Source: Halomonas sp. LBP4 (lineage in GTDB: Bacteria; Pseudomonadota; Gammaproteobacteria; Pseudomonadales; Halomonadaceae). Taken from it: DNA of 64,000 nt. The stretch's first letter is position 1. Each line of letters begins with the position of its first letter. The position numbers were made by a program, and so were the translations under genes. This document shows, piece after piece, positions 1 through 9,815 of the stretch. Where the stretch lies: the NCBI RefSeq assembly GCF_003202205.1, contig NZ_PDOG01000002.1, positions 263,148 to 327,147 on the forward strand, given 5' to 3'. A model generated the notes under the pieces. The model saw nothing but the letters and a program-made list of their open reading frames with translations, was not told where the DNA came from and did no database searches.

Positions 1-3000
1 CCGATCGCCGAGGCTTGCAAGAGGGCGAGTCTTCCAGCCGGCGTCGAGGAACATCTGGGCCGTGTAGTCTTTGGCGAGAATTACAAGCTTCGCAGGCATC
101 AGGCCCAGTCCCTCGTTACCTCTCTCGTCGCGAACGATGCAATACAGCGAAACGTGGTGGTTACCTCCGGAACTGGCTCAGGGAAAACAGAGAGTTTTCT
201 TGTCCCCGTGATTGCGCGGCTGCTGGCGGAGCGCCTCCGCGGAGTAGGTACTGGAGGAATCCATCCATGGTGGAACGGCCATTGGTCGCAGGAGGATCAA
301 TGGTCTGGAATGCGCTCACGGGTCAGTGGGGGCCCATCGCCCGCCGTTCGTGCGATGCTGCTTTATCCGACTAACGCCCTCGTCGAAGATCAGGTTTCAC
401 GACTGCGGCGCGCAGCAGGGCGAGCCTGTGACATCCACGGGGCACCGCTTTTCTACTTTGGTCGGTACACAGGTGCGACACCGGGCGGCACATTCTTTCC
501 GGATGGGAGGCTGAATGCAAGAGATCGCCACGAGGTGGGTAACGTGGCGCAGGAAATCCGGAGGATCGCGCAGGAGGCGGCTAGCCTTGCCAACCGCGAT
601 GAGGAGATTCGAGGTCAGTTCCAAGATCCTTATCGTGGCGAAATGCTTACACGTTGGGACATGATCGATGCTCCACCTGATATCCTCATCACCAATATCT
701 CGATGCTGAACGTTATGCTTATGCGCGGCCACGAGGCGCGGATATTCGAAGAGACACGGAAATGGCTCGCGGCCTCCGAGGATAACCACTTCTCACTAGT
801 TGTCGATGAGTTACATGGCTACCGCGGCACAGCTGGGACCGAGGTCGCCCTCGTCGTGCGCAACTTACTTCTCAGGCTGGGTCTCGAACCAGGCTCCCCC
901 CAGCTACGTTGCCTCGGCACGAGCGCCTCGCTCGACGGAGAAGAGGGCAGGGAATACCTTGAGCAATTCTTCGGCGTGGATCGCAAGACTTTCGCGGTCT
1001 ATCCTGGTGAACCGCGCATGCCGGTACACGATCTCCCAATCAAGGAAGAAGACATCCTCGAATACGCCGAAGCCGCCGTAAAGGGTGACGAGAAAGCGCT
1101 CGACTCGATTATCGCGCAGGTGCCGCCGCGCGAGACGCTCGGAGCTGCAATCCTCGAGGCGGGAGCGGGCGCGCCGGTGCGCATCTCTAGGGTCAAGGAG
1201 GCTCTGTTCGGAGAGGATGCCAGCCAGCTCGCCTTTGACGCTGTCCTGCGCGCTGCCGACCGGGAAGTCTCCAAATCTCACGAGGCCCCCTTGCCATCGT
1301 TCCGGACGCACATGTTCCTGCGCCAGATTCAGGGGATCTGGGCCTGTTCCAACACAACATGCGATCAGGTAGAAGAGCATTATCGTCACAAGGATCGGCA
1401 TATCGGAAAGCTTTTCAAGCACCCAGCCATCAAGTGTGGATGCGGCGGGCAAGTGCTTGAGCTCCTGTACTGCTACGATTGTGGCGAGGCCTACCTCGGT
1501 GGTTATGTGACGCCACGCTCTAATGGTAGCGAGGAAGGAGAAACCTTTCTTGAGTCTGGGCCGACTGGTCTCTCAGAAACCGGGCCTGGCCTTGTCAATG
1601 AGCGACCACATTCTAAGTTCCGGTGGTACTGGCCTGGCAAGAGAGTAACGCCGCAGGGAGATGCGTCGTGGGGGCATATGGACCCAGCCACAAAGAAGAA
1701 AAAGCAATTCGGCTTAGTCGATGCCTGCTACAAGCCGCTTTACGGCCACCTTGCCAAGGCCATGCCGGGCGACCAAGTGACAGGGACAATGTTCCAAGTG
1801 CCAAGTGGCGTGAATGCGCCAGCTCTACCAGAGAGGTGCCCGGCCTGCGAGTCCAAGCGAAGCCAGCACCGGATTCTCAAGTCCTTCTTCTCTGGAAGCC
1901 GCGTGAATAGTCCCATACGCGGTCTCCGGACCGGTCTTAACGTCACGACACAGATCATCGCAGACCGCGCGGCTACTAAACTCGGCACAGCGAGCCGGGC
2001 GGCACCAATGATCGCTTTCACGGATAGCCGGGACGACGCGGCAGATGTTGCTGCCGGCCTGGAGCTCAACCATTTCCGCTCCCTCCTGAGGCAACTCGTT
2101 TTCCAGGCACTCGAACCCACGGCTGTATTCACGCTCGACGAGGCGAAGACTGTTGCCACTAAGCTTCAAAGAGAAGAATCACTTAGTGCCGAGGAAGAGG
2201 AGATTGCCCGTGTAATTCTGGATCGCGGAGAGGACGATCGTATGGCGCTATTCCTGATTCATCAGGATCTGGCGAATTCCGATCAGATAAAACTCGTTTC
2301 ACGTTTCGAAAAAGAAGTGGTCAACTCCAAGGCGGTGAGCTGGAGCGCACTCGTATCCCGTGTAATGAATCGACTCCTCGAGCTCGGAGAAAACCCGCGT
2401 GGAACCGATGCGTCTCGGCAAGAGATCGAAGGTGAACCCTGGTGGCGTTTCTTTGACCTAACAAGGCCAGATGGCATTGAGCAATTGGAACCTGATGTAG
2501 AAAGCAAAGGTCGAGAGATAGCAAGGTCCGATCTTTCCGCGCTCTTGGCTGCGGCGCTCTTCGACGCGGGCGGGCGCGATCTCGAGACACTCGGCATGGC
2601 CTACGTTGCTCCCTCAGGTGACTATTCCGTACGCCTGCGTCTTTCTCCGGAGCGGGCACACGAGGTTCTGGCAAACATCACACGGCTTCTGGGGCAGGCG
2701 CGCCTCTTTACCGGCGGAGGTAGCAGCCAGTCCTCGATGAAAATCCCCGCGCCTGTTCGTCGCTACCTTGAGAAGGTTGCCCCCCTCGTCAGCCGGGAGG
2801 CAAATGAGTTTGGTGAGGCGATCGGAGAACTCCTGCGAGATTACGAGATCATCAACGAGAGCTGGGTGCTACGGGTCGATCGTCATTCGAGCCTCAAGCT
2901 TGAGCTCCGACCGATATCCGGCGGGCTCTCGCGGTGCAAGAAATGCTCGCGGGTCTCGGCTAACGTTAAGTTGCCTGCGTGTACTTCGGCACACTGTATC

Positions 3001-5217
3001 ACGAGCGGTTTCGATTCGATCGCGGAACCAGAGGAGGACTACTACCGCTGGCTTTCGAGTGAGCCAGCGCATCGCCTCAACGTCGAAGAGCTTACTGGCC
3101 AGACGAAACCTCTCAAGGAACAGCGGCGACGGCAGCGACTGTTCAAGGAGGCCTTCCTCGAGGGAGAGAAGCCTGAGGTCCACGGTATTGATGTCCTGAG
3201 TGTCACCACTACGATGGAGGTGGGGGTAGATATCGGCTCGCTCGAACTCGTGATGATGGCTAACATGCCGCCGCAGCGCTTTAACTACCAGCAACGCGTG
3301 GGTCGCGCGGGCCGGGCTGGCCAAAGTTTCTCCTACGCGTTGACGATCTGCCGGGGTGGCTCGCACGATGATTTCTACTATGCCAATCCTGAACGGATAA
3401 CGGGCGATACTCCCCCGCAGCCTTACCTCGACCTCTCTCGGCCTGAGATCGTTAAACGCGTGGCCGCAGCTGAGACCCTACGCCGAGCCTTTGGCTCGCA
3501 AACCGAACCTCCAGGCAGAAGTGCCTCGACTCATGGGGCGTTTGGTTTGGCTCCCGAATGGGAGAGCACCTACAAGGTTCATGTTGCGGACTGGCTTGCG
3601 CATGCGGACGAAGTCACGACCGTGGTCAATGCGCTTTGCTATTGCGCGCCGCTAGAGCCGGACGAGGTGTGGGCGATCGAAACCTATTGCCGAGAAGAAC
3701 TGGCAGGCAAGGTTTCGGAAGTCGTGGCCAATAGTCGTTACATCCAGTCTGAGCTGAGTGAGCGACTTGCTACAGCCGGGGTCTTGCCGATGTTCGGCTT
3801 TCCATCCCAGGTGCGGAGTCTCTTCCGTTCCAAGAACGGCGCTCGGCTCGACGACATGGTGCTGAGTGACCGGCCTCTCGACCACGCAGTCTGGGCGTTC
3901 TCACCCGGCTCGGAGGTTCCCAAGGATAAGCAGATTCACACCGTGTGCGGCTTCGAGCTGATGCGAGAGGTGGGGGGGCGCATACAAAGCGATCCGGACC
4001 CGCTCGGCCAAGCCCTGCGCTTCTCGAAATGCAGCGATCTCGACTGCGCCAACATCATGCAAGACGTTGTCGAGACCTGTACTGTATGCAGCCAGTTTGC
4101 GGAACCCTTCGATCTTTACCAGCCAAAGGGCTTTGTGACGTCGCCAGGTGAACCAAGGGATTACGATGGGCAACGGCAACGTGGTCCTGCCCTGAAGCCA
4201 CCTGTCTTGGCGTTCGAACCGGACTACGACAACGGATTTGATCTCGGTCCTTTGCGAGTCGTAGGCACTTCAGACAAGCCTATTGCTCTCGTGAACACTG
4301 GTCCCAGCGGCGAGCTCTTCAAATTCCGTCGCAAGATCCAGGCAATGGTCGTGAACGATGAGCATCTCTACAGGGACGCGCCGCCTTACCAGAACTTGAC
4401 CGGGGACCCTGAGGCCGTCGGGGCAATAGGCGCGGTCTTCCGCACCGACGTGATGACACTTCTACCGAATAACTTACCCGGTGTCGGATACAACGGGGTG
4501 CTGGATGTGGAAGGCCAGAAGGCAGCAGGCCCGGCCCTAACCTCCTTCGCGGAGTTCTTGAAAAACGCGGCGGCAGTTGACCTCGATGTTGACCCAGCCG
4601 AACTCAAGGTGGGTACACAGAGATGGCGAATGGACAACTGCATTACTCGGCAGATATATGTGGCTGATTCTCTAGAGAACGGAGCTGGCTACAGCCGCTA
4701 TATCTGTAGGTCGGATCGGCTCGAGAAGCTTATCCGCAGTCATTACGAGAAAGTGAAGGAGAACTGGACAGCCCCAGCGCATGCCGATTGCGATAAATCT
4801 TGTCCCGATTGCCTAAGGAACTACAATAACCGTTTCCTGCATGCTGCGCTCGACTGGCGTCTTGCACTTGACATGGTGGAGCTTGTCCTTGGCGAATCGC
4901 TAGATACTGGCAGGTGGCTAGGAAGGGCAGATGAGATCGGGCAGCGTTTTGCGGAGCTCTGCAACGCAGATGGCGGCAGTGTACGCGTCGAGCAAGCTGA
5001 TAGCCTGATCGCCGTCACCGTCGGCAATCGCCTTTCCCTCGTTTTATCCCACCCGCTCTGGCATACGCGGGAAGGTTTGGCGCACGATCGACAAGTCAAC
5101 GCCAAGTTCGAGCTCCAAGCGAATCACGGGGCCGGCCTAGTGGTGGAATTTGTTGATGTTCGTGACCTTGTGCTTCATCCGCAGGCCTATGTGATCAAGA
5201 TGCTGGAGGCCGCATGA
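1..5217 (+). CDS. Giant DUF1998-type DEAD/DEAH (SF2) helicase, 5' end outside window
   Basis: The reading frame is already open at base 1, so the N-terminus is missing; at least 1738 codons are present. A Q-like motif (RRHQAQSL) precedes Walker A TSGTGSGKT (nt 163-189). Motif II reads DELH (about 803), motif III GTSAS, motif V TTTMEVGVDIG, and motif VI QRVGRAGRAG (about 3300). Cysteine clusters (CGCGG...CYDCGEAY at 1438-1500; CPACES near 1840) and the C-terminal CDKSCPDCLRNYNN (about 4790-4830) match the zinc-binding DUF1998 architecture of MrfA/YprA, DrmA/DrmB and DruE helicases. The size is closest to DruE of Druantia. It overlaps the next gene by 4 bp, so the two are probably translationally coupled. 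A role as an ATP-dependent DNA translocase in phage defence is inferred. No phospholipase-D gene, as in DISARM, is visible in the window. Confidence 0.85.
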   Translation, partial: PIAEACKRASLPAGVEEHLGRVVFGENYKLRRHQAQSLVTSLVANDAIQRNVVVTSGTGSGKTESFLVPVIARLLAERLRGVGTGGIHPWWNGHWSQEDQWSGMRSRVSGGPSPAVRAMLLYPTNALVEDQVSRLRRAAGRACDIHGAPLFYFGRYTGATPGGTFFPDGRLNARDRHEVGNVAQEIRRIAQEAASLANRDEEIRGQFQDPYRGEMLTRWDMIDAPPDILITNISMLNVMLMRGHEARIFEETRKWLAASEDNHFSLVVDELHGYRGTAGTEVALVVRNLLLRLGLEPGSPQLRCLGTSASLDGEEGREYLEQFFGVDRKTFAVYPGEPRMPVHDLPIKEEDILEYAEAAVKGDEKALDSIIAQVPPRETLGAAILEAGAGAPVRISRVKEALFGEDASQLAFDAVLRAADREVSKSHEAPLPSFRTHMFLRQIQGIWACSNTTCDQVEEHYRHKDRHIGKLFKHPAIKCGCGGQVLELLYCYDCGEAYLGGYVTPRSNGSEEGETFLESGPTGLSETGPGLVNERPHSKFRWYWPGKRVTPQGDASWGHMDPATKKKKQFGLVDACYKPLYGHLAKAMPGDQVTGTMFQVPSGVNAPALPERCPACESKRSQHRILKSFFSGSRVNSPIRGLRTGLNVTTQIIADRAATKLGTASRAAPMIAFTDSRDDAADVAAGLELNHFRSLLRQLVFQALEPTAVFTLDEAKTVATKLQREESLSAEEEEIARVILDRGEDDRMALFLIHQDLANSDQIKLVSRFEKEVVNSKAVSWSALVSRVMNRLLELGENPRGTDASRQEIEGEPWWRFFDLTRPDGIEQLEPDVESKGREIARSDLSALLAAALFDAGGRDLETLGMAYVAPSGDYSVRLRLSPERAHEVLANITRLLGQARLFTGGGSSQSSMKIPAPVRRYLEKVAPLVSREANEFGEAIGELLRDYEIINESWVLRVDRHSSLKLELRPISGGLSRCKKCSRVSANVKLPACTSAHCITSGFDSIAEPEEDYYRWLSSEPAHRLNVEELTGQTKPLKEQRRRQRLFKEAFLEGEKPEVHGIDVLSVTTTMEVGVDIGSLELVMMANMPPQRFNYQQRVGRAGRAGQSFSYALTICRGGSHDDFYYANPERITGDTPPQPYLDLSRPEIVKRVAAAETLRRAFGSQTEPPGRSASTHGAFGLAPEWESTYKVHVADWLAHADEVTTVVNALCYCAPLEPDEVWAIETYCREELAGKVSEVVANSRYIQSELSERLATAGVLPMFGFPSQVRSLFRSKNGARLDDMVLSDRPLDHAVWAFSPGSEVPKDKQIHTVCGFELMREVGGRIQSDPDPLGQALRFSKCSDLDCANIMQDVVETCTVCSQFAEPFDLYQPKGFVTSPGEPRDYDGQRQRGPALKPPVLAFEPDYDNGFDLGPLRVVGTSDKPIALVNTGPSGELFKFRRKIQAMVVNDEHLYRDAPPYQNLTGDPEAVGAIGAVFRTDVMTLLPNNLPGVGYNGVLDVEGQKAAGPALTSFAEFLKNAAAVDLDVDPAELKVGTQRWRMDNCITRQIYVADSLENGAGYSRYICRSDRLEKLIRSHYEKVKENWTAPAHADCDKSCPDCLRNYNNRFLHAALDWRLALDMVELVLGESLDTGRWLGRADEIGQRFAELCNADGGSVRVEQADSLIAVTVGNRLSLVLSHPLWHTREGLAHDRQVNAKFELQANHGAGLVVEFVDVRDLVLHPQAYVIKMLEAA

Positions 5218-7178
5218 TCGAGCTATTTGGAGCCGAGGGAACGAGCGAGTACCGTGTTGCCGTCATGGTCCGCAACGCGCTAGAAGCTCTGTGGCCGGGT
5301 GTCTCGACGACGCCCCACGAGCAGGATGATATCCGGATCGCGGTCAGCACTAAGCTAGCTGGCTACAAGGTGCAAGACATAGACATCGTGCTGGCCGGGA
5401 GATTGGCGAGGCAAAGATATTTTAGGCCAACGCGAGTGATTCGCGGTAGCTCAGGGAACCGACTGAATGCTCAACCAATTCTTGTCGAAAGCTTCGTAAT
5501 TGCGATCGAGGTAAAGGATCATGCCGATAACTTTGTCAGGATCATCGATGATCAAGTTGAAGTTCGTTACTCACGGGACGGGTCGTTGAAGTGGAAGAGC
5601 GCTACGGACCAGAATGTGAGCCAGATGCATGCGGTTAAGGACTACCTCGCCGACATGCACGTCGACGTATTCGCGCGCCGCTGTATGGTTTTCCCAAGCC
5701 TAGCCTCGATCACGGCCCCGAGCGCGGTTGCCACGGGCTTTAACGGGCACCAGCTTTTAACTGCAGCGTCGACCTCGTCGAGGCTTCTCGAGCGGAGGGG
5801 GCAAGGGGTACTGTCGGCGGGGCGCCGCGAGAACATGGAAAGGGTCCTAGCCGCTCCTATCTTCAGGGTGACGATTCCAACGCGGCTAGACCGGGAGCGC
5901 ATGGAACGACTGATGAGCATTAATCCAGCAGTTGACGAGGTCTTGGCGACCCTCGGTGTGGGAACGGTCTTCGTTCGTGGCTACGGCGGTACCGGCAAGA
6001 CTGTCCTGATTCTACAGGCTGCCTGGAAAATCTTCCGGCAGGAAGGAAAGAGGTCGCTCATCCTTACTTACAATCACGCGTTAGCAGCTGACATGCGTAG
6101 GCTCACGGCGCTCATGAATATTCCCGCCTCCGTGGAGGAGGGTGGGATCCGTATCGGCACTGTGATGTCTTTTCTCTACAAGTGGTTTGCGCGGCTTCAC
6201 CTCATCGATGGGGATGAACTCGATTACGCGCGATACCCAGAGCTCTGCGCCTCGGCTGTCGAAATGTTTTGTGAGGGCGCGGTCAGGCGGGATGACATCG
6301 AGGAGATCGTGGCTTCCGATCCCGATGCCTTTGACTTTGACCAGATCTTCGTGGACGAGGGGCAGGACTGGCCAGAAGGAGAGACGGCTCTCCTGAAGGA
6401 GCTTTATAGTCCAACGCGCCTATGCGTGGCCGACGGCGTTGACCAACTCACTCGCGGTCAGCGCGCCAACTGGAAATCCGGACTGCCACGTGAAGCGTGC
6501 AAGACCCTCCCATTACCAACTTGCTTGCGGCTCAAGCGCAACCTCTCGCTCTTCGTCGACGCCTTGGCTAAGGTGACGGGCATGGGATGGGAGGCCGAGC
6601 CCAACCCAGCAGCCGGCGGCGGCGAAGTGATCGTGCTTTGCAGGCCCTACGGACAAGCAAAGGATCTTCATGACGAGATCGTCGCGGCCCTGCACGCCGA
6701 TGGAAACTCTGCGGTCGATATGCTTTTTTGCGTCCCACCGACGCGAGTGAACGAGGCGGGTGGCAGGCGAGACAGCGATATGGCTCGCTTGTTAGAGGGC
6801 TGGGGGCAACCGTGCTGGGACGGGGTTGACCCCCGGTCTCGGCTAGATTTTCCTCGCTCGGCTGACAAGGCGAGGGTAGTCCAGTATGCTTCCTGCCGGG
6901 GCCTTGAGGGCTGGACGGTAGTGCTCGACGGATTCGATGAGTTTCTAGACTGGGCGGCGAGACAGAAACTGAAGATAGAGCTGACCGAGGAGGAACATGA
7001 GGGGTTCGTCGATCTTGGTATGGCCGCTGAGCGAGAGGCCTGGCAATGGGGGATGGTAGCGCTTACTCGACCAATCGACACTCTAGTGATCCAGCTTGCC
7101 GATAAGGAAAGTCATTTTAGTCGACAATTGATTGATATGGTTTCGAATTTCCCTGATTTCGCCCGCCTAGTTGAGTAA
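5214..7178 (+). CDS. NERD-like nuclease domain fused to SF1 (UvrD/Rep-like) helicase
   Basis: The start codon overlaps the stop of the upstream helicase (ATGA), so the two are coupled. The 654-residue protein has an N-terminal part (about 1-150) with IEVKDH, resembling the E-x-K core of NERD/PD-(D/E)XK nucleases. A superfamily 1 ATPase follows: Walker A GYGGTGKT near residue 257, motif Ia-like LILTYNHALAADMR, Walker B FVDEGQDWPEGE near residue 380, and a late motif with ASCRGLEGWTVVL. NERD-helicase proteins are common in defence islands. Inferred role: cuts or unwinds DNA together with the DUF1998 helicase. The catalytic assignment of the nuclease is only motif-level. Confidence 0.8.
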   Translation: MIELFGAEGTSEYRVAVMVRNALEALWPGVSTTPHEQDDIRIAVSTKLAGYKVQDIDIVLAGRLARQRYFRPTRVIRGSSGNRLNAQPILVESFVIAIEVKDHADNFVRIIDDQVEVRYSRDGSLKWKSATDQNVSQMHAVKDYLADMHVDVFARRCMVFPSLASITAPSAVATGFNGHQLLTAASTSSRLLERRGQGVLSAGRRENMERVLAAPIFRVTIPTRLDRERMERLMSINPAVDEVLATLGVGTVFVRGYGGTGKTVLILQAAWKIFRQEGKRSLILTYNHALAADMRRLTALMNIPASVEEGGIRIGTVMSFLYKWFARLHLIDGDELDYARYPELCASAVEMFCEGAVRRDDIEEIVASDPDAFDFDQIFVDEGQDWPEGETALLKELYSPTRLCVADGVDQLTRGQRANWKSGLPREACKTLPLPTCLRLKRNLSLFVDALAKVTGMGWEAEPNPAAGGGEVIVLCRPYGQAKDLHDEIVAALHADGNSAVDMLFCVPPTRVNEAGGRRDSDMARLLEGWGQPCWDGVDPRSRLDFPRSADKARVVQYASCRGLEGWTVVLDGFDEFLDWAARQKLKIELTEEEHEGFVDLGMAAEREAWQWGMVALTRPIDTLVIQLADKESHFSRQLIDMVSNFPDFARLVE

Positions 7179-7229
7179 CTCTTTTGGGGTTTTTTGAACA
7201 CTTGAAGCAGTACCCACAGGGCCAGACAG

Positions 7230-7286
7230 CGGCTTGAGTGGAAATTACTTGGCCTTTATATTATATCAACGGATAGCCCTTGAGAA
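7230..7286 (+). promoter_or_regulatory. AT-rich putative promoter of the m5C methyltransferase
   Basis: The 108-bp gap between the helicase stop and the methyltransferase start is much richer in A+T than the helicase genes. It contains a TATATTATAT block around 7256-7266 that could supply a -10 element. This suggests the methyltransferase has its own promoter and is not simply read through from the helicases. No clear -35 box can be assigned. Confidence 0.3.
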
Positions 7287-8624
7287 ATGGACGCGATACC
7301 TACTCCCCTTCGGTTTGCTGATGTCTTCGCAGGTTGCGGAGGGCTTTCCCTCGGCCTTCTTCAGGCTGGGTGCCAAGGTGTTTTTGCCGTAGAGAAAAAT
7401 CCATTAGCATTTGAAACATTCCGTCACAATCTTATAGACGGCGAGAGGTTTGGTTTTGATTGGCCTGAGTGGTTGCCAAAATCATCCATGACATGTGAAG
7501 AACTATTGGATGGCTACTCGCCCTACCTTGAGGGGCTACGAGGAAGTATAGACATCATTGTAGGAGGTCCCCCATGCCAAGGCTTTTCTACAGCTGGGCG
7601 TCGTGACCCTTCAGACCCCCGAAACCAAATGACTAAGCAGTATCTTACCCTAATTGAGATGTTGAAACCACGCTATCTCGTTATTGAGAATGTAGCAGGA
7701 TACGATATGCGGTTCGAAGATATTGAGGGGGTAGAAGGAGAGTTAAAGAAAGATGTTTCTCCGTCTTATGCAGATAGTGTAGAGAAATCTTTGGAAGAAC
7801 TTGGTTACTCAGTCTCAAGGGGGTTGGTTAATTGCTCTGATTATGGTGTTCCTCAGAATCGCATGCGCTATCTTTTTATTTGTGAGTGCGATGATGGAGG
7901 GTCAATAAGAAAGCCAGGCCTATTGGAGGAGCTTCGGCTGTATAAAGAGGATTTCTTGAATAAGAATGGATTGCCTCGTGACAAGAAAATAACAGTAAGA
8001 GAGGCGATTGGGGATTTGCTTACAGCCGGGAGGTCGCTTGTAGAAAATTTGGATTCTGGTGTCAAGGGATTTAAGGAGGTTGAGTATCAAGCCCCTTTGA
8101 TTCAGGTCGGATATATAGAGTTAATGAGAAAGTGGTCAAATGGCAAGGCGCCCAATAGCCTTCGTCTTGCAAATCATAAGAAAAAAACTATTGAATACTT
8201 TAAGAAGGTGCAAGCTACTTGTCGCCCTGGGCGCACTATGACGCAGTACGAGCGAAAATTAGTGGGAACAAAAAAGCACTCAACAACAGTTTTACATCCA
8301 GATAAGCCTGCATCAACCATTACAACTCTGCCAGATGATATTTTACATTATTGTGAGCCTCGTATACTTACCGTGCGAGAAAATGCAAGACTTCAGTCTT
8401 TCCCCGATTGGTTTTCTTTTAAAGGAAAATATACTACTGGAGGAAAGAATAGAAAACAAGAATGCCCACGTTATACTCAGGTAGGAAACGCTGTCCCCCC
8501 CTTGCTCGCCAACGCAATTGGGGAAATGCTCTTCTTAAGGCAATGTGGTGCACCTACCCAATCCGAAAGAAAGGTAGAAGGCAATCAACAGCCATCTCCG
8601 TCACAAGTAAATGAGATGGCTTGA
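7287..8624 (+). CDS. dcm: DNA (cytosine-5-)-methyltransferase, Dcm family
   Basis: This 445-residue C5-cytosine methyltransferase has the standard motif order. Motif I is FADVFAGCGGLSLG (SAM binding). Motif IV is GGPPCQGFSTAGRR with the catalytic Cys, motif VI is ENVAGY, motif VIII is VPQNRMRY, and motif X is QVGNAVPPLLANAIG near the C-terminus. The stretch between motifs VIII and X should set the target sequence, which cannot be read by eye. Base composition is clearly AT-richer than the preceding helicases, so it may be a separate acquisition. A Vsr endonuclease lies convergently downstream, the usual partner of Dcm-type enzymes. No cognate restriction endonuclease is visible, so this is either an orphan methylase or the remaining half of a restriction-modification system. 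Confidence 0.93.
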   Translation: MDAIPTPLRFADVFAGCGGLSLGLLQAGCQGVFAVEKNPLAFETFRHNLIDGERFGFDWPEWLPKSSMTCEELLDGYSPYLEGLRGSIDIIVGGPPCQGFSTAGRRDPSDPRNQMTKQYLTLIEMLKPRYLVIENVAGYDMRFEDIEGVEGELKKDVSPSYADSVEKSLEELGYSVSRGLVNCSDYGVPQNRMRYLFICECDDGGSIRKPGLLEELRLYKEDFLNKNGLPRDKKITVREAIGDLLTAGRSLVENLDSGVKGFKEVEYQAPLIQVGYIELMRKWSNGKAPNSLRLANHKKKTIEYFKKVQATCRPGRTMTQYERKLVGTKKHSTTVLHPDKPASTITTLPDDILHYCEPRILTVRENARLQSFPDWFSFKGKYTTGGKNRKQECPRYTQVGNAVPPLLANAIGEMLFLRQCGAPTQSERKVEGNQQPSPSQVNEMA

Positions 8625-9348
8625 TAAGGTTCTGCCCGAAAAGTCGGCACGCAGATAATGTTTGATACAAGTCAGATGTACCATAGTCTGAAAGATGTTG
8701 TCCAGCTTGTTGTAAAGAGTGAAGGCCGCGCAATGCATTGAGCTGTAGGCAGGAGCCATCCGCTAGTGGTTATTGTCGCGCAAGGCTTTCTTAACCCAAG
8801 ATCTGGCTCCTCCGGACTTTAGCATGCTGGGAAATGATACGGAACCTCCGCCTGGGAGTGTCGTGGCGTAGAGGTGAGTGTGGAAGTCTGTTGATATGCC
8901 CGCTATGCCTATCAGAGCTATCTCTGCTTAACAAAAGACACGCAGCTATCAGGTCCTACCACAATTGGTTAAGGATACGGACGCCTGCTAGCCCCATCGC
9001 TTCCTTGTTGACGTTGGTTATAGCGCTGGTTGGCATCATTGGGGTCACTTTTTCCCGAAGGATGTTTTCTTAATTGGATAATGATCTCGACGCTGTGGGT
9101 CAGAGTCGTATTGGTATTCTTTTCCAGTCAAGATGCTGGTCGCCGGGTCGATGTTAGGAGAAACTCTTATCAAGAGCTTCTCATTCAATGCTGGCTGTCA
9201 TATTTAATAGGTTTTTTTAGGCTGCCGGGGTTGGCTGATAATATTTTTCTATATGGGGTTGGGAGTCGAGGTGTGTTTTTCGTTCTGTCAGCTTATGTGA
9301 TCTAGAGGGCTTAGTTGTTGTCGCATGGTTATTGGCCTGGCGAAAAGG
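8625..9348. other. Gene-poor stretch, probably decayed
   Basis: This interval between dcm and vsr has only short open frames with no convincing family match. One frame ending at 9305 finishes with GVFFVLSAYVI, faintly like the start of an acyltransferase-3 membrane domain, but it is broken and unsupported. An 8-bp inverted repeat (AGGAGCCA at 8751-8758 and TGGCTCCT at 8804-8811) is present without an obvious role. It could be where a restriction endonuclease gene was lost. Confidence 0.4.
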
Positions 9349-9777
9349 TTATCTATTTGAGTTTCTAATCATTTTCGCTAATCGTTCGCCAGTCAGCTCG
9401 GCCTTCTTGATGGAGTTAAGCTCACACTCCCAAGCTACGAATACTCTCCAGCCAAATTCCTCCAGCTCAACCGACACACGTGCATCGCGCTCCATATTTT
9501 TTTTAAATTTTTCTACCCAAAAAGATGTATTGCTTTTGGGGGTCGTGGCTATCTTGCATCCAGCATGTCTATGCCAGAAGCAGCCGTGGACGAAAACCAC
9601 GGCTCTATGGCGAGGGAACACTAGATCTGGCTTGCCGGGCAAACCTGCTCCGTCCAGCCTATAGCGTAAGCCAAGTCTATGTAGCACCTTTCGCAAGGCT
9701 AGTTCAGGCTTAGTGTCCTTGCTCTTAATGCTTGACATCCTTTGCGAACGTTCGTTCGGAGAGAGAAAGTCCGTCAT
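9349..9777 (-). CDS. vsr: Very short patch repair (Vsr) endonuclease
   Basis: The 142-residue protein is close to the usual Vsr length. It has the family signatures SxNERSQRMSSIKSKDTKPE at the N-terminus, LPGKPDLVFPRHRAVVFVHGCFWH in the middle (catalytic Asp in GKPDLVF, plus the zinc-associated GCFWHRHAGC), and FGWRVFVAWECEL near the C-terminus. Vsr nicks next to T in T:G mismatches created by deamination of 5-methylcytosine, which fits the neighbouring m5C methyltransferase. It is convergent to dcm rather than overlapping it as in E. coli, and like dcm it is AT-rich relative to the flanks. Confidence 0.95.
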   Translation of the reverse strand: MTDFLSPNERSQRMSSIKSKDTKPELALRKVLHRLGLRYRLDGAGLPGKPDLVFPRHRAVVFVHGCFWHRHAGCKIATTPKSNTSFWVEKFKKNMERDARVSVELEEFGWRVFVAWECELNSIKKAELTGERLAKMIRNSNR

Positions 9778-9815
9778 ATATAGTAGTCCATTGTCTTATT
9801 TGTTTAAGTGCGTTA

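Noticed and set aside
9030..9305. 91-codon frame ending in GVFFVLSAYVI, resembling an acyltransferase-3 start
   Set aside because: Only the last dozen residues are suggestive; the family's preceding GVDI-type motif is incomplete and no continuation exists in any frame.
1..9777. Labelling the locus a definite Druantia or DISARM system
   Set aside because: The first gene is cut by the window edge, no PLD protein or small Dru proteins are seen, and the family assignment of the helicase cannot be settled by eye.
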